A stretch of DNA of 46,103 nt, taken from Bacteroidota bacterium. GTDB taxonomy: Bacteria > Bacteroidota > Bacteroidia > Chitinophagales > BACL12. Below, piece by piece: positions 9,075 through 17,893 of this stretch. Both the position numbers and the translations under genes were made by a program. Position 1 is the stretch's first letter; every line of letters starts with the position of its first letter. The notes below the pieces were generated by a model. The model had not been told where the DNA came from. It saw only the letters and a program-made list of their open reading frames with translations, and did no database searches. Where the stretch lies: contig WGOA01000075.1 of the NCBI GenBank assembly GCA_016124275.1, positions 1 through 46,103 of the forward strand, read 5' to 3'.

Positions 9075-11501
9075 TTAAGGCTGGCTGATGGCCAGCACAG
9101 CTTGCGCCAAAATCCCCGTTGGATGAACCACGATCACCTGGTACACACCAGGGTTCAAAGCCTGCGTTTGAAGCTGCAGTTGATCGGAGCCGCCTGACAC
9201 AATCCCCGAGCCGGGCCAAGGCTGAACGAGCTGCACACGGCCTAAAGCATCCAAAACTTGTACGGACGTTTCATCACCCAAAATCCCTGGATGCTCCAAG
9301 CCGCTCAGGGTCAACACCACTTGACCACTTGCCGGGTTGGGATAAAGGCGCAGCGACAATGCGGCAGGCTGAACCAACTCTGCGGGTTGGCTCGTCACGG
9401 AAGCCAAACGCAAGTTGCGCAGGTCTATGCCATCAGCGGTAAAGGCTCCGTCGCTTTCCAGGCGCAGCCGCACAAACACGGGAGCACCATCGAAGGGGCT
9501 CAGGTCCAGGTCTTCGGCCACCCAGTCTGACGAACCGGTATAGTGGTTCCACGAAGGACCCAATTCGGATGCCCCGCAGTGGGTGTGTTCGCCCCTCAGG
9601 GCCACCCAGTTTTCGCCGTCAACAGAGGCCTGGAACCAGGCGTAATCAAAGCGCGGTTCCAAATCCCAGCGCAAGTCCAGCAACAGGCGGCTGTGGCGCT
9701 GCCCGCTCAGGTCTAACGTGCCTATGTTGCCTTCAAAGGCGGCGGCGTTGGTATAATTTTTTTCGGGCGAATCGCTCCAAACCCATGGGCCGCCGGGTTG
9801 TTCAGTCCAGGGCTGCCAGTCTTCAGAAGGCACAAGAACCTGCTGCTCAAGGCCGAAAATCGTTTCCACCGTTTCCCGGTGTTCAAAACCGGGCCAGCGC
9901 AGCACCAAGGCGTAACGCACGGCATCGCCGGGCTTGGTGGACGGATGCAGGCGATAGGTCAGTTCGCCATCGCGCTCCTGCCCTGCTTCCAGGTCCGCGT
10001 AGGCAACCGAACCCGCATCTACTTCAAGGTTGGGACTTAACGCTTCCAGACTGACCTGCGCGTTGACGGGAATTTCACCATAACCAATAATACGGTGGCG
10101 GAAAACGCCCTGCCGCTCGGCCAGCGGGGCATCCAAGGCCGTGACTGCCGCGTAACGGGTGCCAAAAAAAGCGAGCAACAAATTGGCAAGCGCGTTCTCT
10201 TGCGCCATCGGCACAATTTGTGAAGGCGGGGGCCAAAAGCCGAGTTCGCCCACTTCAGGGGTCCAGGCAAAGGTTTTGTCCTTGAGCGTTTGTTCACCGT
10301 AAAACCAATCGTCGGAGCTGCCATTCACAGCATAGGTAACCGTCTGGTAAGGCGTTCCATAGTTGTAGAAATTGTCGGCAACCATGCTCTTTGCCCCGCG
10401 GCGAAACGTTCCGTGGTCGGGCGTAAATACAAAATCATAGCCCCAGGGATAGATGAGCAGATCGCCGAAACTGTGGTAGTTCAGTGCGGTTCTAAAATTG
10501 CGTTCCACCGACAACTCCATCAGGTTGGAAATTTCAGGCTCCGAGCCCGCCGATGGACCGCGGTACACATCAGAGGCGGCCACCGGCGATGAACCGGCAT
10601 CGTCGTAGCCCCATTCGTAGGGCCAATTTCTGTTCAGGTCCACTCCCGTGCTGCCGCCGTTGTTGCGGGCATTCTTGCGCCAGAGTCCCCCACCCCCCGG
10701 ATTGCTGATTCGGTTAATCTCGTAACCATCGGGGTTCACCACCGGCACGAAGTATAGCTGCGCGTTGTTGATCACGTACGTGGCCCGGTCGTCGCTGCCG
10801 TAGTTTTCCAGCAGCCAATTCATATAAAACAAGACGCTCATCATGCCCGCTGGTTCGCGGGCGTGTATAAGCGAGGTGTACAGCACATTGGGCTCCGCGC
10901 TTTCATCAGCGCTCACGTTGTCAGAAATCTTGAGCAGGAATTGCTGCCGGCCCTGGTGCGTCAGTTGGCTGCCGAAGGCCGTTCGCGGCGAAACCAGTGC
11001 GGGGTACCGCGCCGCCATGCTGTCCATTTGGGCGTAAACCTCCTGCATGGTGTAATAGCCCCCCATGCTGCCCGCAACAAAGGCATCGGGCACCAAAAAA
11101 TCCGAGGGAATGCGGGCGCATGCGCCAGCGCCTGGACCGAAACGCTCATCGCGGGGCTGTTGGGATGCTTCCGCCCGGCCCGCCTCAAAACCTACGTCTG
11201 CCGCGATGCGGGCTGCGTAGTAACCGGACATGTCGGGCTGCAGGATGCTGTGGCTGAAACCGGCCTCGCGGATGATGGCGAGCTCGCGCTCGCAAAAATC
11301 CCCTTCGAACCACAAATCAGCTTTGCGCAAACCGTGGTCTGCGGCAATGCCCAGCGCGCTTAACTGAGCCCCGGAGGCCTGAACCCTGACCCGGTGGTAA
11401 CGGGTGTCCATTTGGGCGAAAAGCGCAGTGGCACTGAACAGCAATGCGAACAAGATGAGGCCGGATTGCGGGAATCGGCTGGGTAGAAGTTGCAGGGTCA
11501 T
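9075..11501 (-). CDS. Secreted M14 zinc carboxypeptidase with T9SS type A sorting domain
   Basis: An 808-residue secreted peptidase from the ATG at 11501; an upstream TTG at 11531 is less likely because the signal peptide (SGLILFALLFSATALFA) then begins too far in. After an N-terminal propeptide, the M14 domain spans about residues 145-440. Zinc ligands are in the HARE motif (His213, Glu216) and NYHSFG (His342); DLNRNWPYEW is the substrate-binding region; WTPEVGE holds the likely catalytic Glu (about 416). Beta-sandwich and jelly-roll-like regions follow. The last ~85 residues (LRLYPNPASGQVVL ... VQVLDALGRV ... LNPGVYQVIV) are a type A T9SS C-terminal sorting domain. Predicted role: extracellular or surface removal of C-terminal amino acids from peptides. 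It ends convergently with the lipoprotein gene upstream. Confidence 0.9.
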   Translation of the reverse strand: MTLQLLPSRFPQSGLILFALLFSATALFAQMDTRYHRVRVQASGAQLSALGIAADHGLRKADLWFEGDFCERELAIIREAGFSHSILQPDMSGYYAARIAADVGFEAGRAEASQQPRDERFGPGAGACARIPSDFLVPDAFVAGSMGGYYTMQEVYAQMDSMAARYPALVSPRTAFGSQLTHQGRQQFLLKISDNVSADESAEPNVLYTSLIHAREPAGMMSVLFYMNWLLENYGSDDRATYVINNAQLYFVPVVNPDGYEINRISNPGGGGLWRKNARNNGGSTGVDLNRNWPYEWGYDDAGSSPVAASDVYRGPSAGSEPEISNLMELSVERNFRTALNYHSFGDLLIYPWGYDFVFTPDHGTFRRGAKSMVADNFYNYGTPYQTVTYAVNGSSDDWFYGEQTLKDKTFAWTPEVGELGFWPPPSQIVPMAQENALANLLLAFFGTRYAAVTALDAPLAERQGVFRHRIIGYGEIPVNAQVSLEALSPNLEVDAGSVAYADLEAGQERDGELTYRLHPSTKPGDAVRYALVLRWPGFEHRETVETIFGLEQQVLVPSEDWQPWTEQPGGPWVWSDSPEKNYTNAAAFEGNIGTLDLSGQRHSRLLLDLRWDLEPRFDYAWFQASVDGENWVALRGEHTHCGASELGPSWNHYTGSSDWVAEDLDLSPFDGAPVFVRLRLESDGAFTADGIDLRNLRLASVTSQPAELVQPAALSLRLYPNPASGQVVLTLSGLEHPGILGDETSVQVLDALGRVQLVQPWPGSGIVSGGSDQLQLQTQALNPGVYQVIVVHPTGILAQAVLAISQP

Positions 11502-11742
11502 AGCGGGGTGGAGGGGTTTGACACTATCCAAAGGTGGCGAAAACCCGGCGATTTACCATTAGGCTGGGGTTTGTGCGCTAAAAACTCAGGCTGCACGGCA
11601 CCTGCACAAGCCAGAAACCTGGAGGACCAACAGGGTATTCAGGGCAGCGATGATGCGCATGCCCTTAAAATATCAACAAGCGCAAGGCAGCGCCGCAGAC
11701 GGAACCTTGCACTCCTCTATTTTGCGCTATTTTAACGCGGCA

Positions 11743-13239
11743 ATGGCAGAACAAAAGGTTTACAGCCTGGAGCAGCTCAACCGGAGCATCGGCAAGGCCA
11801 TTTCGGATCGCACCGGCGGCGCGGTCTATTGGATTCGGGCGGAAATTGCCCAGTGGAACGTGCACAGCAGCGGGCACGTCTATCTGGACCTGGCCGAAGA
11901 GCGCAACGGGCAGCTCGTGGCCAAAGCGCAGGCGGTGGTCTGGAAAAACGACTACATCCGCATTGTAGAAGCGCTGGGGGGCGAGGCAGCCCAGGTGCTG
12001 CGCCGGGGCAGCGAAATTCAGTGCGCGGTTGCCGTGAGTTATCACCCTGTTCACGGGCTGAAACTGGTGCTGCGCGAAGTTGACCTGGAATTTGCCCTGG
12101 GCCAGCAAGAAAAACGCAAGCAGGAAACGCTGGTTTTTTTGAAGGAATCCGGTTTGCTGCGCAAGAACGCCGCTGTTCCGATGCCGCCGGTTGTGCAGCG
12201 CCTGGCGTTGGTTGGCGCACCGGATTCGGCGGGCGTTGCCGACTTTGTGCGGCATTTGCTGCGCAACGAATACGGGTACCGCTTTGGCATAACCTTGTTT
12301 CCGGTTAAGGTTCAGGGCGAAGGGGCTGCTTCAGAGATAGCGACTGCGCTGCAAAACATAGAAATAAATACGGTAAAGGAGCGTTTTGACGCCGTCGTGC
12401 TGGTGCGCGGGGGCGGGTCGCGGTTGGATTTGGACGTCTTCAATGATCGGGCATTGGCTGTTGCCATTGCCGAAATGGCCCTTCCCCTGATAACGGGTAT
12501 AGGCCACGAAACGGACCGCTCAGTGGCAGACGAAGTGGCGCACACAATGGCCAAAACGCCAACGGCGGTGGCTGCTTTTCTGTTGGACCGCGCCGCCAAT
12601 TTTGAAATGGACCAGCGGGAACGAATGGAGCGTATCCGCTTTTTAGCTGTTCGGGAGCTCAAAACACAGCGCGGTCGGTTGAGCGTAGCGCAGGAGGGTT
12701 TCCAGATTCGGGCCATCAGCAGCACACAGCGGAGACGCGGCGATTTGCACCAGGTCGGTAACCGCATTGCCCGTGCCTTGCGCCGCGAACTGGCTGACCG
12801 GCAAAGCCGCTTGCAGGTGAGCCAATCCCGAATCAGGCAGAGCCCGATTCAATTGTTGCGCAAGGAAGCGCCTGCGGTTTTGGCCGGACAGAGCCATCAA
12901 CTGCAGTCGCTGAGCAAGCAAATGCTGCGCAGCGAGAGCCTTCAGTTGGAGCGCCACAAACGGCTGAACTGGTTGGCGCTGCTGCCGATTCGCCAGGCAG
13001 AACCCGGGCTGAGCAAGGCCGAAGGGGCCCTTCGCCTGTTGGATCCGGATACCACCTTGGCCCGAGGCTACGCGATCGTGCGCTACCAGGGCAAAGCGAT
13101 TGCTCCAACGGATCTACCGGCTGTTGGAGCTGAATTGGCCATTACCTTGTTTGCACAAAAATTGACGGCACGGGTAGAGGCCGTGGAGGCCCGGAAGGCT
13201 CCAGGGCAAGGAGAAAATTACGCTGCTGCGCACCCATGA
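11743..13239 (+). CDS. xseA: Exodeoxyribonuclease VII large subunit
   Basis: A 498-residue catalytic subunit of exonuclease VII, which degrades single-stranded DNA to short oligonucleotides from both ends in the cytoplasm. It has the N-terminal OB-fold (YSLEQLNRSIGKAI ... WIRAEIAQWNVHSSGHVYLDL), the central catalytic domain (LALVGAPDSAGVADF, VVLVRGGGSRLDLDVFND, PLITGIGHETDRSVADEVAHTMAKTPTAVAAFL) and a long C-terminal coiled coil ending in the usual RGYAIVR segment. I chose the ATG at 11743 because homologues begin just before YSLxxLN; the 31 codons upstream look non-coding. It overlaps xseB by 4 bp (ATGA), so the subunits are translationally coupled. Confidence 0.95.
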   Translation: MAEQKVYSLEQLNRSIGKAISDRTGGAVYWIRAEIAQWNVHSSGHVYLDLAEERNGQLVAKAQAVVWKNDYIRIVEALGGEAAQVLRRGSEIQCAVAVSYHPVHGLKLVLREVDLEFALGQQEKRKQETLVFLKESGLLRKNAAVPMPPVVQRLALVGAPDSAGVADFVRHLLRNEYGYRFGITLFPVKVQGEGAASEIATALQNIEINTVKERFDAVVLVRGGGSRLDLDVFNDRALAVAIAEMALPLITGIGHETDRSVADEVAHTMAKTPTAVAAFLLDRAANFEMDQRERMERIRFLAVRELKTQRGRLSVAQEGFQIRAISSTQRRRGDLHQVGNRIARALRRELADRQSRLQVSQSRIRQSPIQLLRKEAPAVLAGQSHQLQSLSKQMLRSESLQLERHKRLNWLALLPIRQAEPGLSKAEGALRLLDPDTTLARGYAIVRYQGKAIAPTDLPAVGAELAITLFAQKLTARVEAVEARKAPGQGENYAAAHP

Positions 13240-13436
13240 AAGACGAAAACCTGACTTACGAAGGCGCCGCCGCCGAACTGGAGACCATTCTGGCTGAGCT
13301 GGAATCGGGCAAAATTGGCATTGATCAACTGGCGCTCAAAGTAGAGCGGGCCGGGATGTTGCTGCGCTTTTGCCACGATAAACTGCGCGATACGGAACAG
13401 AAAGTCAGCGCGATTATCGCTGACCTTGGGTTATAA
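13236..13436 (+). CDS. xseB: Exodeoxyribonuclease VII small subunit
   Basis: A 66-residue protein with the XseB signature: LTYEGAAAELETILAELESGKIGID, followed by a second helix (LALKVERAGMLLRFCHDKLRDTEQKV). It forms a helical hairpin that binds the coiled-coil arm of XseA and is needed for exonuclease VII activity. The start overlaps the xseA stop (ATGA). The length is normal. It ends 13 bp from the convergent lipoprotein gene. Confidence 0.93.
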   Translation: MKDENLTYEGAAAELETILAELESGKIGIDQLALKVERAGMLLRFCHDKLRDTEQKVSAIIADLGL

Positions 13437-13449
13437 AAGCACCCGGGAA

Positions 13450-13887
13450 TCATTCGACTAACGTGTAGGAGGTGCGGCGCAAGTGCTCCTGGCCATCGTT
13501 CCAGGAAGTTTCCAGCAAGAAACTTTTTCCTACCTTATACATAGAATACCTTATGGTATAAGGCTGATCGTTGCAATCCCGGTGGGTGGCTTCAAAGCGG
13601 CCCTCTTGTGCAGAAGTCAGGGTAAAGGTTCTTGCGCCTTCAGGACCATCGATGCTCACGGCATTTTCACGGCTGAGCACCACCAGTTGTTCGTGCTCTC
13701 CTGAACAAGTGTTCAAAAAATCAACTACCTTCTCCTGGCCGTTGAATTCCTCTTTCCAGCGGTAGCAATAGGTGCCGTCCCAGCCGTTGGCCTGCGGCTT
13801 CTGGCATCCGCTGAAGACTAAGAAAAGCACACCCAGAAAGAAGGCTAAACGGAGTGAATTTTTAAACGCAGAAGAATATAAAAGCAT
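13450..13887 (-). CDS. Small lipoprotein of unknown function
   Basis: A 145-residue protein. A strong signal segment (LRLAFFLGVLFLVFSGC) ends in a good lipobox with Cys28. The mature part is about 117 residues of predicted beta structure (DGTYCYRWKEEFNGQEKVVDFL ... RTFTLTSAQEGRFEAT ... PYTIRYSMYKVGKSFLLETSW) with two further cysteines that could pair. I do not recognise the family; lipocalin-like or META-like folds are possible. Not in an operon with its neighbours. Confidence 0.6.
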   Translation of the reverse strand: MLLYSSAFKNSLRLAFFLGVLFLVFSGCQKPQANGWDGTYCYRWKEEFNGQEKVVDFLNTCSGEHEQLVVLSRENAVSIDGPEGARTFTLTSAQEGRFEATHRDCNDQPYTIRYSMYKVGKSFLLETSWNDGQEHLRRTSYTLVE

Positions 13888-14218
13888 ATGTTTCGGGGCT
13901 AATAGTGTGCAAATCGTCAGATGATAACGGGTCTATGCTGAGCTGTCTATAGGCTGGCAGCACCCTTCATCCATCGCTTCCTCCCCGCGCTATTAGGTAT
14001 ACGCTCTTCCCGGAAAAGCGGGTTCAATCCTCCCGGTTTCCCGCGACATAATTATGCGCGTTATGCATGCACGATTGAACCTTTAAGGGTTCTGCATAAA
14101 GGCTTTTTTACATAGGCTTTGGCACAAAAAAGCAAAGGCCCCCGAAGGAGCCTTTGCATGAAACAAGGAGTTAATGGGTGGGGAAGCACAGGCCTCCCGA
14201 AAAGTTGCTTGCAACAAA
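13888..14218. other. 331-bp gene-free stretch
   Basis: It holds the upstream region of the small lipoprotein gene (minus strand), an imperfect inverted repeat at 14061-14099 (TTATGCA ... TGCATAA outside, GAACC ... GGTTC inside), and the fasciclin terminator at 14126-14157. A motif near 14024-14040 resembles a tRNA T-loop, but no tRNA can be built around it. No convincing open reading frame is seen on either strand. Confidence 0.6.
14126..14157 (-). terminator. Rho-independent terminator of the fasciclin gene
   Basis: On the minus strand the hairpin arms GCAAAGGC and GCCTTTGC (14132-14157) are followed directly by six T residues (AAAAAA at 14126-14131 on the plus strand). It lies about 60 bp after the fasciclin stop codon in the right orientation. 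Confidence 0.85.
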
Positions 14219-15166
14219 TCAGGGAAGCAACACGGCGTCCACTACGTGGACCACACCGTTGCCACCTTGCACGTCAACGGCGGTAATGTTGGCCGTTCCG
14301 GCGCTGCCGGTGGTAATGGAGACGTCGCTGCCGCTGATGTTGATGGTGAAGGTTCCACCACTCAGAGGCGTGACCACCTGACCATTGGTCAGGGTGCTGC
14401 TCAGCACGTTGGCACCGCTCACGACGTGATAGGAAAGAACGGCCTCAAGTGTTGCCACAGGGATGTCATTAATCGTGGTCCAGGTTGGGTCGCTATCCAA
14501 CAAAGCCTGGAAGGCTGCGTTGGTTGGTGCAAACACCGTGAAAGGACCCGTGCCGCTCAGGGTACCTACAAAATCAACGGTCAGGTCAGCACGTGTCAGT
14601 GCAGCCACCAGGGTGCTGAAGTTGCCGTTGTTCAGGGCAATATCCACCACCGAAGGAATACCGATGACACTGCTCACTACGTGGATAACACCGTTGGTGG
14701 TCTCAATGTCGGCCTGGGTCACTTCTGAGCTGTTGATGAAGACACCGCCCGTCAGGTTCACCAGCGCGCTGATGTTGTTGTCGGTGGTGGATTCGGTGGC
14801 CAGGGTGCTGATGTAGCCGGCGCTCAGGTCGGTGCTCAGCACTTTACCGCTTACTACGTGGTTGAGCAAAATGTTGGTCAATACGTCCACTGGCACATCG
14901 TCAAGGCTGGCAAAACCATTGGCCGACAAGAAGGCCGTGAACGCGTCATTCGTGGGAGCGAATACGGTAAACGGACCATCACCTTGCAGGGTGCTCACCA
15001 AACCAGCGCGGGTCAACGCGTCTACCAGCGAGGTAAAACGGGCATCGGCGATAGCCGTGTCCACAATGTCCAACATGTCATCATCGTCATCATCGTCGCA
15101 GGAAGCGAAGCTGAAGGCGGCCAATCCTAGCATCAGGAAAGGCAGGAAATTTCTCAATTTAATCAT
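14219..15166 (-). CDS. Two-domain fasciclin (FAS1) surface lipoprotein
   Basis: A 315-residue protein. The signal sequence (FLPFLMLGLAAFSFASC) ends in a lipobox cysteine (about 23), followed at once by seven aspartates, like the acidic lipoprotein export signals that send Bacteroidota lipoproteins to the cell surface. Two FAS1 domains follow (about 32-165 and 168-315). Each has the H1 box (FTVFAPTNDAFTAFL; FTVFAPTNAAFQALL), the YH/NH segment (LLNHVVSG; LSYHVVSG) and the C-terminal H2-like block (NGVIHVVSSVIGIP; NGVVHVVDAVLLP). FAS1 proteins mediate adhesion to cells or polysaccharide. It is monocistronic with its own terminator. Confidence 0.92.
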   Translation of the reverse strand: MIKLRNFLPFLMLGLAAFSFASCDDDDDDDMLDIVDTAIADARFTSLVDALTRAGLVSTLQGDGPFTVFAPTNDAFTAFLSANGFASLDDVPVDVLTNILLNHVVSGKVLSTDLSAGYISTLATESTTDNNISALVNLTGGVFINSSEVTQADIETTNGVIHVVSSVIGIPSVVDIALNNGNFSTLVAALTRADLTVDFVGTLSGTGPFTVFAPTNAAFQALLDSDPTWTTINDIPVATLEAVLSYHVVSGANVLSSTLTNGQVVTPLSGGTFTINISGSDVSITTGSAGTANITAVDVQGGNGVVHVVDAVLLP

Positions 15167-15244
15167 GGTTTTTTGTTTGAGTGTTAATTAGAATGGGATG
15201 AGGCTTAAGAACAGGTTGTTGGCAAAAAGGTTCAGCCTTGCGGC

Positions 15245-15252
15245 TATTTTTG
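15245..15252 (+). promoter_or_regulatory. Possible Bacteroidota -7 box (TAnnTTTG) before the adenine deaminase gene
   Basis: TATTTTTG matches the Bacteroidota -7 consensus exactly. A poor -33-like TTGG lies about 22 nt upstream (15219-15222). The box ends only 4 nt before the ATG at 15257, so a transcript from here would have almost no leader. It may therefore be a chance match. Confidence 0.25.
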
Positions 15253-15256
15253 TGCC

Positions 15257-16912
15257 ATGGGAGTTAATTTTTCTATCACAGGCCAGCTTGTTGACCTGGC
15301 ACACGACCGCGTTTTCCCTGCCAGAATTACCATACATAACGGTATTGTATCAGGCATATTGCCGCTCGACGCCCAGGAAAGCCCTTCGCCCGAACAACCT
15401 TTGCCTTTTTTACTGCCCGGTTTTGTGGATGCGCACGTTCATGTAGAGAGTTCGATGCTTCCCCCGACTGAATTTGCGCGCATGGCTGTAGTGCACGGTA
15501 CCATAGGTTCCGTATCCGATCCGCATGAAATTGCCAATGTTTTAGGACGGGAAGGCGTTTTGTACATGGTTGAAAACGCCGCACTGAGCCCGTTTAAATA
15601 CTGTTTTGGGGCTCCCAGTTGTGTTCCGGCAACGGGTTTTGAACGTGCCGGGGCCACATTAGACGCTGCCGCGGTAGCTGAGCTATTGGAGCGTCCGGAT
15701 ATCGGATACCTGGCAGAAGTGATGAATTTTCCGGGAGTATTGGCCGCCGACCCCGATCTTTTGGCTAAAATTGCCGCTTCCAAGGCGCTGGGCAAGCCTG
15801 TGGACGGGCATGCGCCCGGTCTCCGGGGAAGGGACGCCGCGCGCTATGCAGCGGCAGGGATAGAAACCGACCACGAGTGCGTTACGCTGGATGAAGCCCT
15901 GGACAAAGTGGCCTGCGGCATGCAAATTTTGATCCGCGAAGGTTCGGCCGTTAAAAATTTCGACGCCTTATGGCCCTTGCTCCTCTCCCATCCCGAACGG
16001 GTCATGTTTTGTTCGGACGACAAACACCCCAACGACCTGGTGCACGGGCACATCAATCAACTGGTGGCACGGGCAGTGGCCAATGGCGCACCCCTTTTTG
16101 ACGTGTTGCGGGCGGCTTGCGTGAACCCGGTTCAGCATTACCGGCTGCCCATTGGCCTGATGAGGATCGGCGACCCGGCGGATTTTATCGCCGTGGAAGA
16201 TCTGGTGGCTTTTAACGTTCGCCAAACCTGGATCGGGGGCCGTGAAGTGGCCCGAGACGGCCGGAGTCTCCTGGAGCGGGTCCCGACGGCGACGCCGAAC
16301 AAGTTTGCGGCGCGTCCAATATCGGCCGACCAGCTCCGGGTTCGCGCGGCAGGTGCCGAACTGCGCGCCATCGTGGTGCACGATGGACAACTGGTCACCA
16401 GCAGTGCCTGGGTTCCCGTGCCCGTTTTGGGCGAATGGGCGGTGGCTTCGCCCGGCGACGACTTGCTTAAACTGGTGGTGTACAACCGCTACCAGGAGGC
16501 AGCGCCTGCCGTGGCCTTCGTCAAGGGCTTTGGCCTCAATGGCGGGGCCCTGGCCAGCACGGTGGCCCATGACAGCCACAATATTATTGCCGTGGGAGCC
16601 GACGATGCAGCCCTGGCGGCTGCCATCAATGCCCTGGTGCCAGGAGGAGGAGGTGTTTCGCTGGCCGATGCTGCCGGAAACACTGACGTGTTGCCCCTGC
16701 CTATCGCGGGCCTGATGAGCGATAAAGACGGTTGGCTGGTGGCCGAAGCTTACGAAACGCTGGACGCTGCCGCAAAAGCCCTGGGCAGCGCACTTAAGGC
16801 ACCGTACATGAGCTTGTCGTTTATGGCGTTGCTGGTCATACCGAGCCTGAAACTCAGCGATCTTGGCCTCTTTGACGGCGAAACCTTTGCGTTTTGCGAC
16901 CTTTTCCGCTGA
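15257..16912 (+). CDS. ade: Adenine deaminase
   Basis: A 551-residue amidohydrolase-superfamily enzyme that converts adenine to hypoxanthine and ammonia in purine salvage. Visible features: an N-terminal composite beta-sandwich (VFPARITIHNGIVSGI), the metal-binding segment PGFVDAHVHVESSMLPPTEFAR, GTIGSVSDPHEIANVLG, further ligands in VDGHAPGL and ETDHECVT, the catalytic-region motif MFCSDDKHPNDL, and the family-typical C-terminal domain (VASTVAHDSHNIIAVG). The length is as expected. The gene is divergent from fasciclin and ends facing the next gene. Confidence 0.94.
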   Translation: MGVNFSITGQLVDLAHDRVFPARITIHNGIVSGILPLDAQESPSPEQPLPFLLPGFVDAHVHVESSMLPPTEFARMAVVHGTIGSVSDPHEIANVLGREGVLYMVENAALSPFKYCFGAPSCVPATGFERAGATLDAAAVAELLERPDIGYLAEVMNFPGVLAADPDLLAKIAASKALGKPVDGHAPGLRGRDAARYAAAGIETDHECVTLDEALDKVACGMQILIREGSAVKNFDALWPLLLSHPERVMFCSDDKHPNDLVHGHINQLVARAVANGAPLFDVLRAACVNPVQHYRLPIGLMRIGDPADFIAVEDLVAFNVRQTWIGGREVARDGRSLLERVPTATPNKFAARPISADQLRVRAAGAELRAIVVHDGQLVTSSAWVPVPVLGEWAVASPGDDLLKLVVYNRYQEAAPAVAFVKGFGLNGGALASTVAHDSHNIIAVGADDAALAAAINALVPGGGGVSLADAAGNTDVLPLPIAGLMSDKDGWLVAEAYETLDAAAKALGSALKAPYMSLSFMALLVIPSLKLSDLGLFDGETFAFCDLFR

Positions 16913-16924
16913 ACCACCAGACTT

Positions 16925-16946
16925 GCGTTGCTTTTAAAAGCGACGC
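16925..16946. terminator. Inverted repeat between convergent genes, possible bidirectional terminator
   Basis: GCGTTGC and GCGACGC arms (one G-T pair) flank TTTTAAAA. It sits exactly between the ade stop and the stop of the next, convergent gene. There is no U-tract beyond the arms, so the terminator role is tentative. Confidence 0.35.
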
Positions 16947-17780
16947 TTAAGCGGCGGCACCTGGGTCGTAAACGCCTGGCATCTGCACTTTCTCGATGGC
17001 CCAATAGTCATACTGGTCCAGGTGAAGCGTAAAATGGGCCGGGCCGCTGAACGTGAAGCCCTTCCCCCGGGCATTGGGGTAGCCGATGTAACTGACGCGC
17101 ACCCGGGCCTGCGCGCGCTTGCTGCCGAGCATGGTAATTTCTTCCAGCTCAAAATCGAGCAGCTCAATTTCGTCAAATGAATCGGTGAAATCGCAGAGGC
17201 GGTCAACCATGGCGCTCATTTCGGGCGAATCGCCGAGTTCGCCTTCGGGCAAGTACATGATGCTTTCCAGCATGGCGTAGTACTTGCCAAAGAGCATGTC
17301 GAAAAACTCGACAACGGTGTGCTCTACTTCAAATTCTTCGTTGGGGTAGAAATCTTCGAACACGAATTGCTGGTTAATGCCTTCCATGCGTATGTTTTCA
17401 ATCGTTTCCTCCATGAGCTCTTCCGTCAAGTAACGGTAAAACTCCCGTGGAGGTACACGATATAAGGTGGTTACTTCTATGCCGGCCTCTTCTAACTGAA
17501 GCGAAAGGCGTTGCAGTTCTGTGCTCAACTTTCGATCAGACAGCCGGCTTTCGCGCGGGTATTTGGGGTTGCCCAGGTAGGCGGCTACTGTAGTGCGCGT
17601 CGCTTCGGCAAACTTGCTTTCTACAGCCTCCAATTGGCCGAGCCAACGCGCCTCCAAACCCCCGGGCAAGTCCTGGCTTCCGGTTAACACCGTGCCAAAA
17701 CGGGCTGCCAAACGCAGTTTGGCAATTTCGTTTTCCGCCTGTTGACCCAGATCAATCTGGTTCTTTTCTTCCTGTAGCAT
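16947..17780 (-). CDS. Acidic protein of unknown function
   Basis: A 277-residue soluble protein; I do not recognise the family. It has no signal peptide or membrane segment. The first ~130 residues look helical and rich in Glu/Leu (LSTELQRLSLQLEEAGIE). The middle is very acidic (FVFEDFYPNEEFEVEHTVVEFFDMLFGKYYAML). The C-terminal ~80 residues look beta-rich (ARVRVSYIGYPNARGKGFTFSGPAHFTLHLDQYDYWAIEKVQMPG), ending in a short Ala tail. The repeated statement of beta strands after a helical front suggests a two-domain protein. An AT-rich region (17781-17870) upstream likely holds the promoter. The reading frame is long and its codon use matches its neighbours, so it is real. Confidence 0.6.
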   Translation of the reverse strand: MLQEEKNQIDLGQQAENEIAKLRLAARFGTVLTGSQDLPGGLEARWLGQLEAVESKFAEATRTTVAAYLGNPKYPRESRLSDRKLSTELQRLSLQLEEAGIEVTTLYRVPPREFYRYLTEELMEETIENIRMEGINQQFVFEDFYPNEEFEVEHTVVEFFDMLFGKYYAMLESIMYLPEGELGDSPEMSAMVDRLCDFTDSFDEIELLDFELEEITMLGSKRAQARVRVSYIGYPNARGKGFTFSGPAHFTLHLDQYDYWAIEKVQMPGVYDPGAAA

Positions 17781-17893
17781 ACCTCTAAGGTAGGGGTTTA
17801 CAAATTAACTACAATATCATATTTTTTTTAGATGTCTAATATTTTCTACGCGTAACTTGCCCTTTTTCAAGCGGTTGCGGCTTTATGCCGCGT

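Noticed and set aside
13990..14052. tRNA-like T-loop (GGGTTCAATCC) that might mark a tRNA gene or attachment site
   Set aside because: The T-stem has a mismatch and a wobble, and no matching acceptor, D or anticodon stems can be found upstream.
14174..14816. Plus-strand frames across the fasciclin gene
   Set aside because: Shadow of the fasciclin repeats; composition is not protein-like and the terminator fits the minus-strand gene.
17877..17891. GCGGC/GCCGC hairpin after the propeller gene as a terminator
   Set aside because: The stem is only 5 bp and no T-run follows on the minus strand.
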